This document shows, one piece after another, positions 7,831 to 14,763 of a stretch of DNA of 23,749 nt (positions are counted from its first letter, which is position 1; every line of letters starts with the position of its first letter). The stretch comes from Fimivicinus intestinavium. Lineage in GTDB: Bacteria; Bacillota; Clostridia; Oscillospirales; Acutalibacteraceae. Both the position numbers and the translations under genes were made by a program. The notes beneath the pieces are model-generated. The model saw nothing but the letters and a program-made list of their open reading frames with translations. It was not told the DNA's origin and ran no database searches. The stretch is taken from assembly GCA_018715765.1 (NCBI GenBank), contig DVKY01000010.1, forward strand, positions 1-23,749. Reading direction: 5' to 3'.

Positions 7831-7861
7831 AGCCGCCCGGCCATGTGCCGGGCGGCTTTTC
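7831..7861 (+). terminator. Intrinsic terminator after the DUF1858 gene
   Basis: AGCCGCCCGGC (7831–7841) and GCCGGGCGGCT (7847–7857) form a perfect 11-bp stem with a 5-nt loop, followed by four T. The T run is short. Confidence 0.75.
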
Positions 7862-7926
7862 CATAATATAACGTATGCTCCCGCCCGCGCGGCGGAAGCG
7901 TCAGCCCACGAAGGGAGGCGGCGTTG

Positions 7927-8634
7927 ATGAATGGAATCCACCTCTGCCCCCGCCTGCAAATGGCGGCCGATTTTGTGCGCCCGGGCGCAGTGGTTGCCGA
8001 TATTGGCACCGATCACGCCTATCTGCCCGCACACTTGGTGCTCTCGGGGAAATGCCCGCGCGCCGTTGTTTCCGACCTGCGTGAGATGCCGCTGGAAAAC
8101 GCGCGGCAGACCATCCGGCGCTATCACCTGGAGGGGCGGATCACCGCCTGCCTTTCAGACGGGTTGGATGCTCTCCGGCCCGACCAGGCGCAGGATTTTG
8201 TGCTGGCCGGGATGGGCGGCGAGCTGATTGCCTCGCTGTTGGCGCGAGCGCCCTGGCTGCGGGATCCCGCAAAGCGGCTTATCCTCCAGCCGATGACGCA
8301 CGGGGAGGATACGCGCCGTTTTTTGTATGAAAACGGCTTTGAAATTCTGCGCGAGGCCGCCGTACAGGAAGGCCCGCATCTCTATGCCGCACTGTGCGCG
8401 CAGTATACAGGCGTCAAAACAGATGTTTCCCCCGGCCTGTCCTATATGGGGCGATTGCCGGAGTGCCGTACACAGGCGGCGGCCCTGTTTCTGCAAAAGC
8501 AACAAAAGCGTCTGACAATGCGCGCCGGGGCACTGCGCGGGGCTGGCCGCCCGCCGGCGGAATACGCCGCGTTGGAAGCAGCCGCCACGGAGCTGGCGCA
8601 ATCGCTCCGGCATATGACAACACAGGAGGAGTAG
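7927..8634 (+). CDS. trmK: tRNA (adenine-22-N1)-methyltransferase TrmK
   Basis: TrmK methylates N1 of A22 in the D-arm of bacterial tRNAs using SAM. The 235-residue product shows the family's motif I variant VADIGTDHAYLP (residues 23–34), the LAGMGG motif near residue 95 and LILQPM followed by a helix with FLYENGFEI. These mark the TrmK/DUF633 family. The C-terminal region (about 160–235) is helical. ATG at 7927 lies eight bases after GGGAGG; a TTG one codon earlier is also possible. The stop is three bases before the Nif3-family gene, a neighbour pair common in Bacillota. No obvious promoter precedes it. Confidence 0.93.
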   Translation: MNGIHLCPRLQMAADFVRPGAVVADIGTDHAYLPAHLVLSGKCPRAVVSDLREMPLENARQTIRRYHLEGRITACLSDGLDALRPDQAQDFVLAGMGGELIASLLARAPWLRDPAKRLILQPMTHGEDTRRFLYENGFEILREAAVQEGPHLYAALCAQYTGVKTDVSPGLSYMGRLPECRTQAAALFLQKQQKRLTMRAGALRGAGRPPAEYAALEAAATELAQSLRHMTTQEE

Positions 8635-8637
8635 CAC

Positions 8638-9411
8638 ATGATCTGTGTACAGGATATTTACGACTATCTCCATGAAATCGCGCCCTTCGACAGGCAGGAA
8701 AGCTGGGATAACAGCGGCCTGCTGGTGGGCGGCGCCGCCCAGCAGGTGGATACTGTAGCCGTGGCGCTCGATATTACGCCGGAGGCAATCCGTCTGGCAC
8801 AGCGGGCCGGCGCGCAGCTGTTTGTCAGCCATCATCCCGTGATTTTCCATGCGCAGAAGCGCTTTTTCGCGCAGGAGCCCGCCTATCTGCTGGCCCGCGC
8901 CGGTATGAGCGCGATTTGCGCGCACACAAGCTTCGATGTGGCGCAGGGCGGCGTCAACGATGTGCTGGCCGGTGAGCTGGGCCTGCGCGAGGTAGAGCCC
9001 ATACCATCACAGGAGGGCGCTCCGCTGCTGCGCATCGGCCTGGTGGAGCCAATGGACGCCCCCACTCTGGCAGCCCTTGTCAGCCGCCGCCTGCATGCGG
9101 CGGTGCGCATGGCTGCGCCTGACCTTCCAAAAACGATCACCCGCGTGGCCGTCTGCGGTGGGGCGGGTGCCGACCTGGCGGCGCAGGCGCTGCACGCCGG
9201 CGCGGATGCCTACGTGACCGGCGACGCGAGCCATCACGAGTTTCTGGACGCCATCCAAATGGGCCTGCCTCTGCTGGCTGCCGGGCATTACGAAACAGAA
9301 AATCCGGCGGCAGATATGCTTGCGCGCAGGCTGGCCGGGCGCTTCCCGGGTCTTCACATTGCGCGTATCCCACAGGGCAATCCGGTAGAATGGTATCGAT
9401 TGGATGAATAA
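8638..9411 (+). CDS. Nif3-like dinuclear metal centre protein
   Basis: The 257-residue protein belongs to the Nif3/YbgI/YqfO family, which forms hexameric toroids with a dinuclear metal site. Likely ligands are H65/H66 (in VSHHPVIF), D101 near H97 (AHTSFD), and H217 with E221 (GHYETEN). It is the short form: many Bacillota homologues (YqfO type) are about 370 residues because of an inserted PII-like domain absent here. The biochemical role is unsettled; GTP cyclohydrolase-like and metal-chaperone roles have been proposed for relatives. It is translationally linked to trmK (three-base gap; ribosome binding site GGAGGAG within the trmK end) and lies 12 bp before rqcH. Confidence 0.92.
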   Translation: MICVQDIYDYLHEIAPFDRQESWDNSGLLVGGAAQQVDTVAVALDITPEAIRLAQRAGAQLFVSHHPVIFHAQKRFFAQEPAYLLARAGMSAICAHTSFDVAQGGVNDVLAGELGLREVEPIPSQEGAPLLRIGLVEPMDAPTLAALVSRRLHAAVRMAAPDLPKTITRVAVCGGAGADLAAQALHAGADAYVTGDASHHEFLDAIQMGLPLLAAGHYETENPAADMLARRLAGRFPGLHIARIPQGNPVEWYRLDE

Positions 9412-9423
9412 GGAGTCGTTTTT

Positions 9424-11187
9424 ATGGCGCTTGACGGCATTTATTTACACTTTTTAACACAGGAGCTTGCGCGCGAAGCAGTTGGCGCGCGCGTGGAAAA
9501 GGTCAGCCAGCCCTCTCGGGAGGAGCTGGTGCTCTCTCTGCGCTCCAGGGCCGGCGCGTATAAGCTGCTGCTGAGCGTGCGCTCCAACAGCCCGCGCCTG
9601 CATTTTACGGCAAATGCGCCCGATAACCCGCAAACGCCGCCCATGCTGTGCATGCTGCTGCGCAAGGCGCTCGTAGGCGCCGTGCTCACTGGGCTGCGCC
9701 AGATAGGGCTCGATCGGGTTCTGTTCCTTGATTTTGACGCGAGCAATGAAATCGGCGACCGGGTGCATCCCAGCCTGTGCATTGAAATCATGGCGCGCCA
9801 CAGCAACATTATCCTGCTCAATGAAAATGGAGTGATCGTCGATGCGCTCAAGCGCATTGACGCCACAAAATCCTCCGTGCGGGAGATCCTGCCTGGGCTG
9901 CCTTACACGCTGCCGCCCGCGCAGGATAAGGTCAACCTCCTGCTGGAGGAGGGACGGACAGCCTATGAGCGCGTGCTGCTGGAGGGCGAGGCACGCCTCT
10001 CCGCCGCGTTGCTGCGCGCCTTACAGGGCGTTTCGCCCATTGTCTGCCGGGAGCTTGCCTTTCAGGCTGCGGGAGAGGATCTTCCCGTTTCCGCTTTAAG
10101 CCTTGTGCAGCGGGAAAGCCTGCTGCATACATTGGAGGGGCTGTGCAGGCTGGTGCGCGAGGGTGTCCCTGCGCCGGAAATGGCGCTCGATCAGGAGGGG
10201 AAGCCGATGGATTTTGCCTTCCTGCCCATCCGGCAATATGGGGCGCTGATGCAGACGCGCGCGTATACGCGGCTATCCGCCCTGCTGGATGATTTTTATA
10301 CCGAGCGAGACCGTGCGGAGCGAACCCGCCAGCGCGCACAGGATCTGTTTCATTTGCTCAACAGCACAATGGAGCGCATTGCGCGCCGCCTCAACGCCCA
10401 GCGCGCAGAGCTCGCCGCCAGCGAGGACCGGGAGCAGCTGCGCATCCGCGCGGAGCTGATCACAGCTTATCAATACACCTTGGAAAAGGGCGCGCCATTC
10501 TATGATGTGGAGAATTATTACGACGAGAACCGCATCCTGCGTATCCCGGCGGACCCTGCCCTTTCCCCCGCGCGCAACGCGCAGAAATACTATAAGGACT
10601 ACCGCAAGGCCCAGACCGCGCAGAAGGTGCTCACGGAGCAGATCGCAGCGGGTGAACAGGAGCTGCAATATATCGAGAGCGTCTTTGATGCGCTCAGCCG
10701 CTCTCAATCAGAACGGGAGCTCATGGAAATTCGGGAAGAGCTGGCTGCCGGCGGCTATCTTAAAAGCAGGCGCAGCGCGAAGCAAAAAGCCCCAAGGCCT
10801 CTTCCCCCCATGGAATTCTGCACGGACGACGGCTTTTCCATTCTGGTAGGGCGAAATAATGTGCAGAACGATAAGCTTTCCCTGAAAACAGCGGCCAAAA
10901 ATGACCTCTGGCTGCACACCAAAAACATCCCCGGCTCTCATGTCATTCTGGTCACAGGCGGCAAAGAGCCCAGCGAACAGGCACTGGTGCAGGCCGCTCA
11001 GCTGGCCGCCTGGTTCAGCCGTGCACGGGAATCCTCCTCCGTTCCAGTGGATTACACACCCGTGCGGATGCTGCGAAAGCCGCAGGGAGCGCGGCCGGGC
11101 AAGGTCATTTACGACACCTACCGCACTCTGAGCGTCCACCCCTCGGAGGAGCTCGCACAGCGGCTGGCCGTGCGTACCGGCCCATAA
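9424..11187 (+). CDS. rqcH: Rqc2/RqcH ribosome-associated quality control protein (NFACT)
   Basis: RqcH binds stalled 50S–peptidyl-tRNA complexes and recruits tRNA-Ala to add C-terminal alanine tails that mark nascent chains for degradation. The 587-residue protein has an NFACT-N domain at about 1–200, with the functionally essential D97-R98 pair of bacterial RqcH in IGLDRVLF and EIMARHSNIILL further on. A helix-hairpin-helix region and a long coiled coil (about 290–430, rich in E/R/A/Q) follow. An NFACT-R domain starts near residue 466 (TDDGFSILVGRNNVQND, then NDLWLHTKNIPGSHVIL). Older annotations call this family fibronectin-binding protein. AAGGAG lies eight bases before the ATG. Confidence 0.95.
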   Translation: MALDGIYLHFLTQELAREAVGARVEKVSQPSREELVLSLRSRAGAYKLLLSVRSNSPRLHFTANAPDNPQTPPMLCMLLRKALVGAVLTGLRQIGLDRVLFLDFDASNEIGDRVHPSLCIEIMARHSNIILLNENGVIVDALKRIDATKSSVREILPGLPYTLPPAQDKVNLLLEEGRTAYERVLLEGEARLSAALLRALQGVSPIVCRELAFQAAGEDLPVSALSLVQRESLLHTLEGLCRLVREGVPAPEMALDQEGKPMDFAFLPIRQYGALMQTRAYTRLSALLDDFYTERDRAERTRQRAQDLFHLLNSTMERIARRLNAQRAELAASEDREQLRIRAELITAYQYTLEKGAPFYDVENYYDENRILRIPADPALSPARNAQKYYKDYRKAQTAQKVLTEQIAAGEQELQYIESVFDALSRSQSERELMEIREELAAGGYLKSRRSAKQKAPRPLPPMEFCTDDGFSILVGRNNVQNDKLSLKTAAKNDLWLHTKNIPGSHVILVTGGKEPSEQALVQAAQLAAWFSRARESSSVPVDYTPVRMLRKPQGARPGKVIYDTYRTLSVHPSEELAQRLAVRTGP

Positions 11188-11305
11188 GCAGCCGCTCTGT
11201 GCGGAAGAAAAAGCGGCCGTATTGAAGGAGAGCCGAGCGCGGGGAGGGAGAGCGAAATAGTTCCACCCTCTTCCGGGGCTATCCATACGCCGCGTAAGGA
11301 AAGGT
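11188..11305. other. Intergenic gap between rqcH and the Cdd1-like gene
   Basis: The 118-bp gap holds a loose inverted pair (GCCGCT at 11191–11196 and AGCGGC at 11205–11210) but no T run and no clear promoter. The downstream gene may be transcribed by read-through. Confidence 0.3.
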
Positions 11306-11590
11306 ATGATACGCAGCATGAGCGATCTGAGAACCATACCCGGCATCGGCAAAAACATTGAGCAGGATCTGCTTTCCATTGGCATCCAGAGCGTGTCAGA
11401 TCTGAAGGGAAAAAAACCGGAAGAGTTGTATGAAAAGGATTGCCTTAAAAAGGGATTCAAGGAGGATATGTGTCAGCTGTATGTATTTCGCCTTGCCGTT
11501 TATTTTGCGGAGCACAAAACGCATGAAGCGGAAAAATTGAAGTGGTGGTATTGGAAGAATCATAAATATCCGGAAGCCCCCACCGAATAA
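11306..11590 (+). CDS. Helix-hairpin-helix protein, Cdd1 (pathogenicity locus) family
   Basis: The protein of 94 residues (90 if translation begins at the second ATG, 11318) starts with a helix-hairpin-helix: LRTIPGIGKNIEQDLLSIGI, with DL repeated further on. It ends in a conserved tail, LKWWYWK. This matches the small Cdd1 family, named from the Clostridioides difficile pathogenicity locus border but widespread and not itself a virulence factor. The HhH suggests DNA binding; the function is unknown. AAGGA lies five bases before ATG 11306, which favours that start, though the conserved part begins near the second ATG. A strong terminator follows. Confidence 0.82.
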   Translation: MIRSMSDLRTIPGIGKNIEQDLLSIGIQSVSDLKGKKPEELYEKDCLKKGFKEDMCQLYVFRLAVYFAEHKTHEAEKLKWWYWKNHKYPEAPTE

Positions 11591-11602
11591 ACCCTTTTCG
11601 AT

Positions 11603-11640
11603 GCCTGTTTATGTTTAAAACGCATAAACAGGCGTTTTTT
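11603..11640 (+). terminator. Intrinsic terminator after the Cdd1-like gene
   Basis: GCCTGTTTATG (11603–11613) pairs perfectly with CATAAACAGGC (11623–11633), followed by G and six T. Confidence 0.88.
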
Positions 11641-11672
11641 GTAAAAAAGTACACTTGAAATTTGTTTATTAC

Positions 11673-11722
11673 TACAAAATCGTAACAAAAGGGTTACAAT
11701 TTTGTAATCGTTGTGTTATAAT
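11673..11722 (+). promoter_or_regulatory. Promoter with operator-like inverted repeat for the alpha/beta hydrolase gene
   Basis: A perfect -10 TATAAT (11717–11722) has a weak -35, TTACAA (11694–11699), 17 bp upstream. The -35 lies inside an inverted repeat with 13 of 14 matching positions: TACAAAATCGTAAC at 11673–11686 and GTTACAATTTTGTA at 11693–11706, with a 6-bp centre. A weak -35 embedded in a dyad suggests control by a dimeric regulator, perhaps TetR- or MarR-like. No regulator gene is adjacent. Confidence 0.65.
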
Positions 11723-11830
11723 CTTTTTGTGAAACAGAAGTAACGCAAAACATTGGGCTGTTTTAGAAATACAGGGACGCTCGTGCGGGAAGAGCGCCGG
11801 AATTGATTTTTGAAAGAAGGAGGCATCCGT

Positions 11831-12772
11831 ATGGATATCATCACAAAGGAATATTCCTTTCCATCGGTGACAGGCCTTTCTGATATTTATGCAAAAAGCT
11901 GGGCGCCTGCTGATGGCAGAGTGCTCGCTGTTTTTCAAATTCTGCACGGCATGGCGGAGCATATCGTGAGGTATGAGTCCTTCGCCTCCTATCTGTGCAG
12001 CCGGGGCTTTGCTGTTTTTGCCAACGACCATATCGGCCACGGCAAAAGCACGGCCGATACGGAATCGCTCGGCTACTTTGGGGAAGAGGATGGCTGGAAA
12101 GCCTTTGCCTGCGATGCAAAACAGCTGACAGAGCTTGCCCGCAAGGAATACCCCGGCGTACCAGTGATTCTCTTCGGGCATAGCATGGGCTCCTTTGTAG
12201 CCCGTTATTACACGGAGCTGTATGGCAGCGAGATAAACGGTGCGATTTATTGCGGGACCAGCGGCGCAAACCCGGCTGCCGGGCTTGCGGTTGGGTTGTC
12301 GAATTTCGTTGCAAAGCGTAAGGGTAGCCATTACCGCAGCGAATTTATTAACCGGCTCGCCTTTGGCGCTTACAATAAAAAATGCGGATCTCCCCGCACA
12401 GTTTTTGATTGGTTGACAAAGGAGACGGAGGCGGTCGACCGCTATGTGCAGGATCCCTTCTGTGGTTTCCTGTTTACTGCGGTCGGCTATCGGGATCTGT
12501 TTCAGATTCTGCGCCACGTGTCCGCTCCCGGTTGGTACCGTAAAATTCCCGGGCATCTCCCAATTCTGCTGACATCGGGCGAGATGGATCCGGTCGGCGA
12601 TTACGGGAAGGGCGTCCGGCAGGTTTTCCGCGACCTGAAAAAGACAGGGCATGCCGATGTAACACTCAAGCTCTACCCGGAGGATCGTCATGAGATCCTC
12701 AATGAAGCCGACCGAGAGGTTGTTTATGCCGATATCGCCTCTTGGGCGCTCAATGCGGCCAACGAGGCGTAA
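11831..12772 (+). CDS. Alpha/beta hydrolase (serine aminopeptidase S33 / monoacylglycerol lipase type)
   Basis: The 313-residue cytoplasmic protein has the oxyanion segment QILHGMAEH (36–44) and the DHIGHGKS stretch typical of the Hydrolase_4 family. The nucleophile elbow GHSMG places serine at S118. The other catalytic residues are probably D253 (LLTSGEMDPVGDYG) and H287 (PEDRHEIL). Relatives hydrolyse monoacylglycerols or lysophospholipids; the exact ester is unknown. ATG at 11831 follows AGAAGGAGG by seven bases, preferable to an upstream in-frame TTG at 11810 that lies before the ribosome binding site. The gene is alone between two terminators and is preceded by an operator-like promoter. 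Confidence 0.9.
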   Translation: MDIITKEYSFPSVTGLSDIYAKSWAPADGRVLAVFQILHGMAEHIVRYESFASYLCSRGFAVFANDHIGHGKSTADTESLGYFGEEDGWKAFACDAKQLTELARKEYPGVPVILFGHSMGSFVARYYTELYGSEINGAIYCGTSGANPAAGLAVGLSNFVAKRKGSHYRSEFINRLAFGAYNKKCGSPRTVFDWLTKETEAVDRYVQDPFCGFLFTAVGYRDLFQILRHVSAPGWYRKIPGHLPILLTSGEMDPVGDYGKGVRQVFRDLKKTGHADVTLKLYPEDRHEILNEADREVVYADIASWALNAANEA

Positions 12773-13081
12773 AAAAGCCGGGAGGAAGCTTTTCTCCTGA
12801 AAAATGAATTTGCCAAAGAGCTGCGCGAGAAGAACTGCGGCGGGATTTTTTAAAAGCAAAATCCTGCCTTGCCCCGGTTCTCTCTTAGCCCCCCAGCGCG
12901 CAGTGAAAGTGAACCACCAGTTTTCTTTGAAAGCCTGGTGGTTTCTTTTTTGCGCCGCTGCATTTTGTCCCGCTGCAACGCAAAGAATAATGCTGGGAAA
13001 GCTCTCGCGTGTGGCTCGCCTGTACTGCCGGGGCAAGCAGATGGATCGACCAACGCACCCCTGCCACCTCCGGTTCACGGT
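12773..13081. other. Intergenic region with no gene
   Basis: Apart from the terminator at 12912–12950, this 309-bp region shows no supported gene. Short reading frames on both strands lack ribosome binding sites and cross the terminator. Confidence 0.4.
12912..12950 (+). terminator. Intrinsic terminator downstream of the hydrolase gene
   Basis: AACCACCAG (12912–12920) pairs with CTGGTGGTT (12935–12943), with a 14-nt loop that can partly close on itself, followed by TCTTTTTT. It lies 140 bp after the hydrolase stop. Confidence 0.8.
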
Positions 13082-13110
13082 TTGACTTTTTCCGAAAAAT
13101 GGAGTAGACT
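13082..13110 (+). promoter_or_regulatory. Promoter of the flavodiiron protein gene
   Basis: TTGACT (13082–13087) and TAGACT (13105–13110) are separated by 17 bp, leaving a 5' leader of roughly 65 nt before the start codon. Confidence 0.6.
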
Positions 13111-13181
13111 AATGGGTTGTCAGAGAGTTGTTAGGACACCTTAACAAAAAGACGTAAATTGCTGATTTGGAGGCTGAGACA

Positions 13182-14384
13182 ATGCACTGCACAAGAGAGG
13201 TTGCCCCTCATATCCACTGGGTAGGCGGCAGTGACCGGCGCCTTGCCCTGTTTGAAAATATGTTCCCGCTGCCGCAGGGCGTCTCCTATAATTCCTATCT
13301 GATCTTGGATGACAAGATCGCGTTGATGGACACGGTGGACGCGGCGATCACCCGGCAGTTCCTTGAAAATATCGATCATGTGCTGGCAGGGCGCGCCATT
13401 GATTATCTGGTTGTCAACCATATGGAGCCGGATCACTGCGCCAATATTGAGGAGCTGGCACGCCGGTACCCGGCGATGAAAATCGTGGGGAATAAAAAGA
13501 CGTTCCAGATGATCCGTCAATTTTACGATTTCTCCCTGGAAGAGCGCTGCATTGAGGTGTGCGAGGGGGATACGCTCCCGCTTGGCACGCACACGTTGCA
13601 ATTTTTCTTCACCCCGATGGTGCACTGGCCCGAAGTTATGGTAGCCTATGAGCAATCGGAGGGAATTCTGTTTTCGGCCGATGCATTTGGCACCTTTGGC
13701 GCGCATGACGGCGCGCTCTTCAGCGATGAAACGGATTTTGAAAGTGTTTATCTCGCTGAGGCACGCCGGTACTACGCGAATATTGTGGGCAAATATGGCC
13801 CGCAGGTGCAATCGGCTCTGAAGAAGCTCGCCGGCGTGGAAATCCGCATGATTTGCCCGCTGCACGGGCCCGTATGGCGGGAGGATCTTGGCTATCTCCT
13901 GGAGAAATACGACCGTTGGAGCAAGTATATTCCCGAGGCGCCCGGCGTCGTTCTGGCCTATGCATCTATGTATGGCAACACGGAAAACGCAGTTGACCTG
14001 ATCGCCGGCAAGCTGGCGGAGCGCGGCGTTTCCAACCTGAGCGTTTTTGACGTTTCAAAAACGCATCCGTCAGAGATCATTGCGGAGATGTTCCGCCTGA
14101 GCCATATTGTGCTGGCTTCCCCCACCTATAACATGGGCATTTACTATGGGATGAACAGCCTCCTGCATGAAATGGCTGCGCTGAACCTGCAAAACCGTAA
14201 AGCGGCCCTGATTGGCAACGGCTCTTGGGCGCCTGCGGCCGCAGGGCTGATGAAAAAGCAGCTGGAAAGCATGAAAAATATGACGCTCCTTTGCGAGCCT
14301 TTGGAGATTCGCTCCGCACTCAAACAGGAGCAGCTTCCCGCAGTGGACGCGATGGTGGACGCTATCTGCGCGTCGATGGAATAA
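13182..14384 (+). CDS. fprA: Flavodiiron protein (FprA / A-type flavoprotein), O2 or NO reductase
   Basis: Flavodiiron proteins reduce O2 to water or NO to N2O in the cytoplasm of anaerobes, taking electrons from rubredoxin or F420. The 400-residue product has an N-terminal metallo-beta-lactamase-like diiron domain with ligands H80-x-E82-x-D84-H85, then H148, D167 and H228. A flavodoxin domain follows from about residue 255, with FMN loop SMYGNTEN. No C-terminal rubredoxin domain is fused, so a separate donor is needed; none is in the window. The ATG at 13182 follows GGAGG by eight bases; an in-frame TTG 15 bp earlier overlaps this site. It is a single-gene unit with its own promoter and terminator, as expected for an oxidative or nitrosative stress defence gene. 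Confidence 0.93.
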   Translation: MHCTREVAPHIHWVGGSDRRLALFENMFPLPQGVSYNSYLILDDKIALMDTVDAAITRQFLENIDHVLAGRAIDYLVVNHMEPDHCANIEELARRYPAMKIVGNKKTFQMIRQFYDFSLEERCIEVCEGDTLPLGTHTLQFFFTPMVHWPEVMVAYEQSEGILFSADAFGTFGAHDGALFSDETDFESVYLAEARRYYANIVGKYGPQVQSALKKLAGVEIRMICPLHGPVWREDLGYLLEKYDRWSKYIPEAPGVVLAYASMYGNTENAVDLIAGKLAERGVSNLSVFDVSKTHPSEIIAEMFRLSHIVLASPTYNMGIYYGMNSLLHEMAALNLQNRKAALIGNGSWAPAAAGLMKKQLESMKNMTLLCEPLEIRSALKQEQLPAVDAMVDAICASME

Positions 14385-14417
14385 ACGCGGCAGCCGCCGC
14401 GTAACACCCCACATAAA

Positions 14418-14465
14418 GCAAAAACCGCCGTACCTCCCTTCCGTTGGAGGTGCGGCGGTTTTTGC
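14418..14465 (+). terminator. Strong intrinsic terminator after the flavodiiron gene
   Basis: Arms of 20 nt (14418–14437 and 14446–14465) pair with a single T·G position. The stem is GC-rich, the loop is 8 nt, and the outer stem consists of A on the left and T on the right, supplying the U tract. It separates the chromosome-like genes from the cas locus and may work in both directions. Confidence 0.9.
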
Positions 14466-14497
14466 ACTTCTAACCAAAGCACCGCGCGTGTAAACCG

Positions 14498-14644
14498 CTA
14501 CCCTTTTAAGGCAATGATAAAGCACTCGCCGGCCATCGCCGCCGTATGGATCTCGCCAGAAGCTACTGTGTACTTCCGCTTTCTCATCCGTCCCATGATA
14601 AGGTTTACGTTTTCAACTCTTGATCTCAAAATAATGGAATCCAT
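14498..14644 (-). pseudogene. Possible small gene or gene remnant, unrecognised
   Basis: On the minus strand a frame is open from the stop near 14722 down to TAG at 14498–14500. From the first ATG (14644) it encodes 48 residues, beginning MDSIILRSRVENVN and ending TAAMAGECFIIALKG. The 3' half has GC-rich third codon positions like real genes nearby, and the residues look protein-like rather than random. There is no clear ribosome binding site, and the upstream part overlaps the cas3 promoter region in AT-rich DNA. I read it as the remnant of a gene cut off when the cas locus arrived, or as a chance frame; I cannot name a family. Confidence 0.25.
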
Positions 14645-14697
14645 TTCTGATGTAATTCGGTTTTGTCTGTCATAAATCTTAATTTTCCGTCTTTTAT

Positions 14698-14729
14698 TTG
14701 AATTTTTTGGGTAGATATGTTAATATAAT
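14698..14729 (+). promoter_or_regulatory. Probable promoter of the cas operon
   Basis: TTGAAT (14698–14703) is 17 bp before TAATAT (14721–14726), which is preceded by TGT, giving an extended -10. A perfect TATAAT lies at 14724–14729 in the same stretch and could be used instead. It is 35–40 bp before the cas3 start. Confidence 0.6.
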
Positions 14730-14763
14730 ATCATCTATTTATCAACAAAAAAGGAGGTTCTTT

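Noticed and set aside
11672..13078. A 468-codon minus-strand frame opposite the alpha/beta hydrolase
   Set aside because: It crosses a terminator and a promoter, and the opposite strand carries intact catalytic motifs; antisense artefact.
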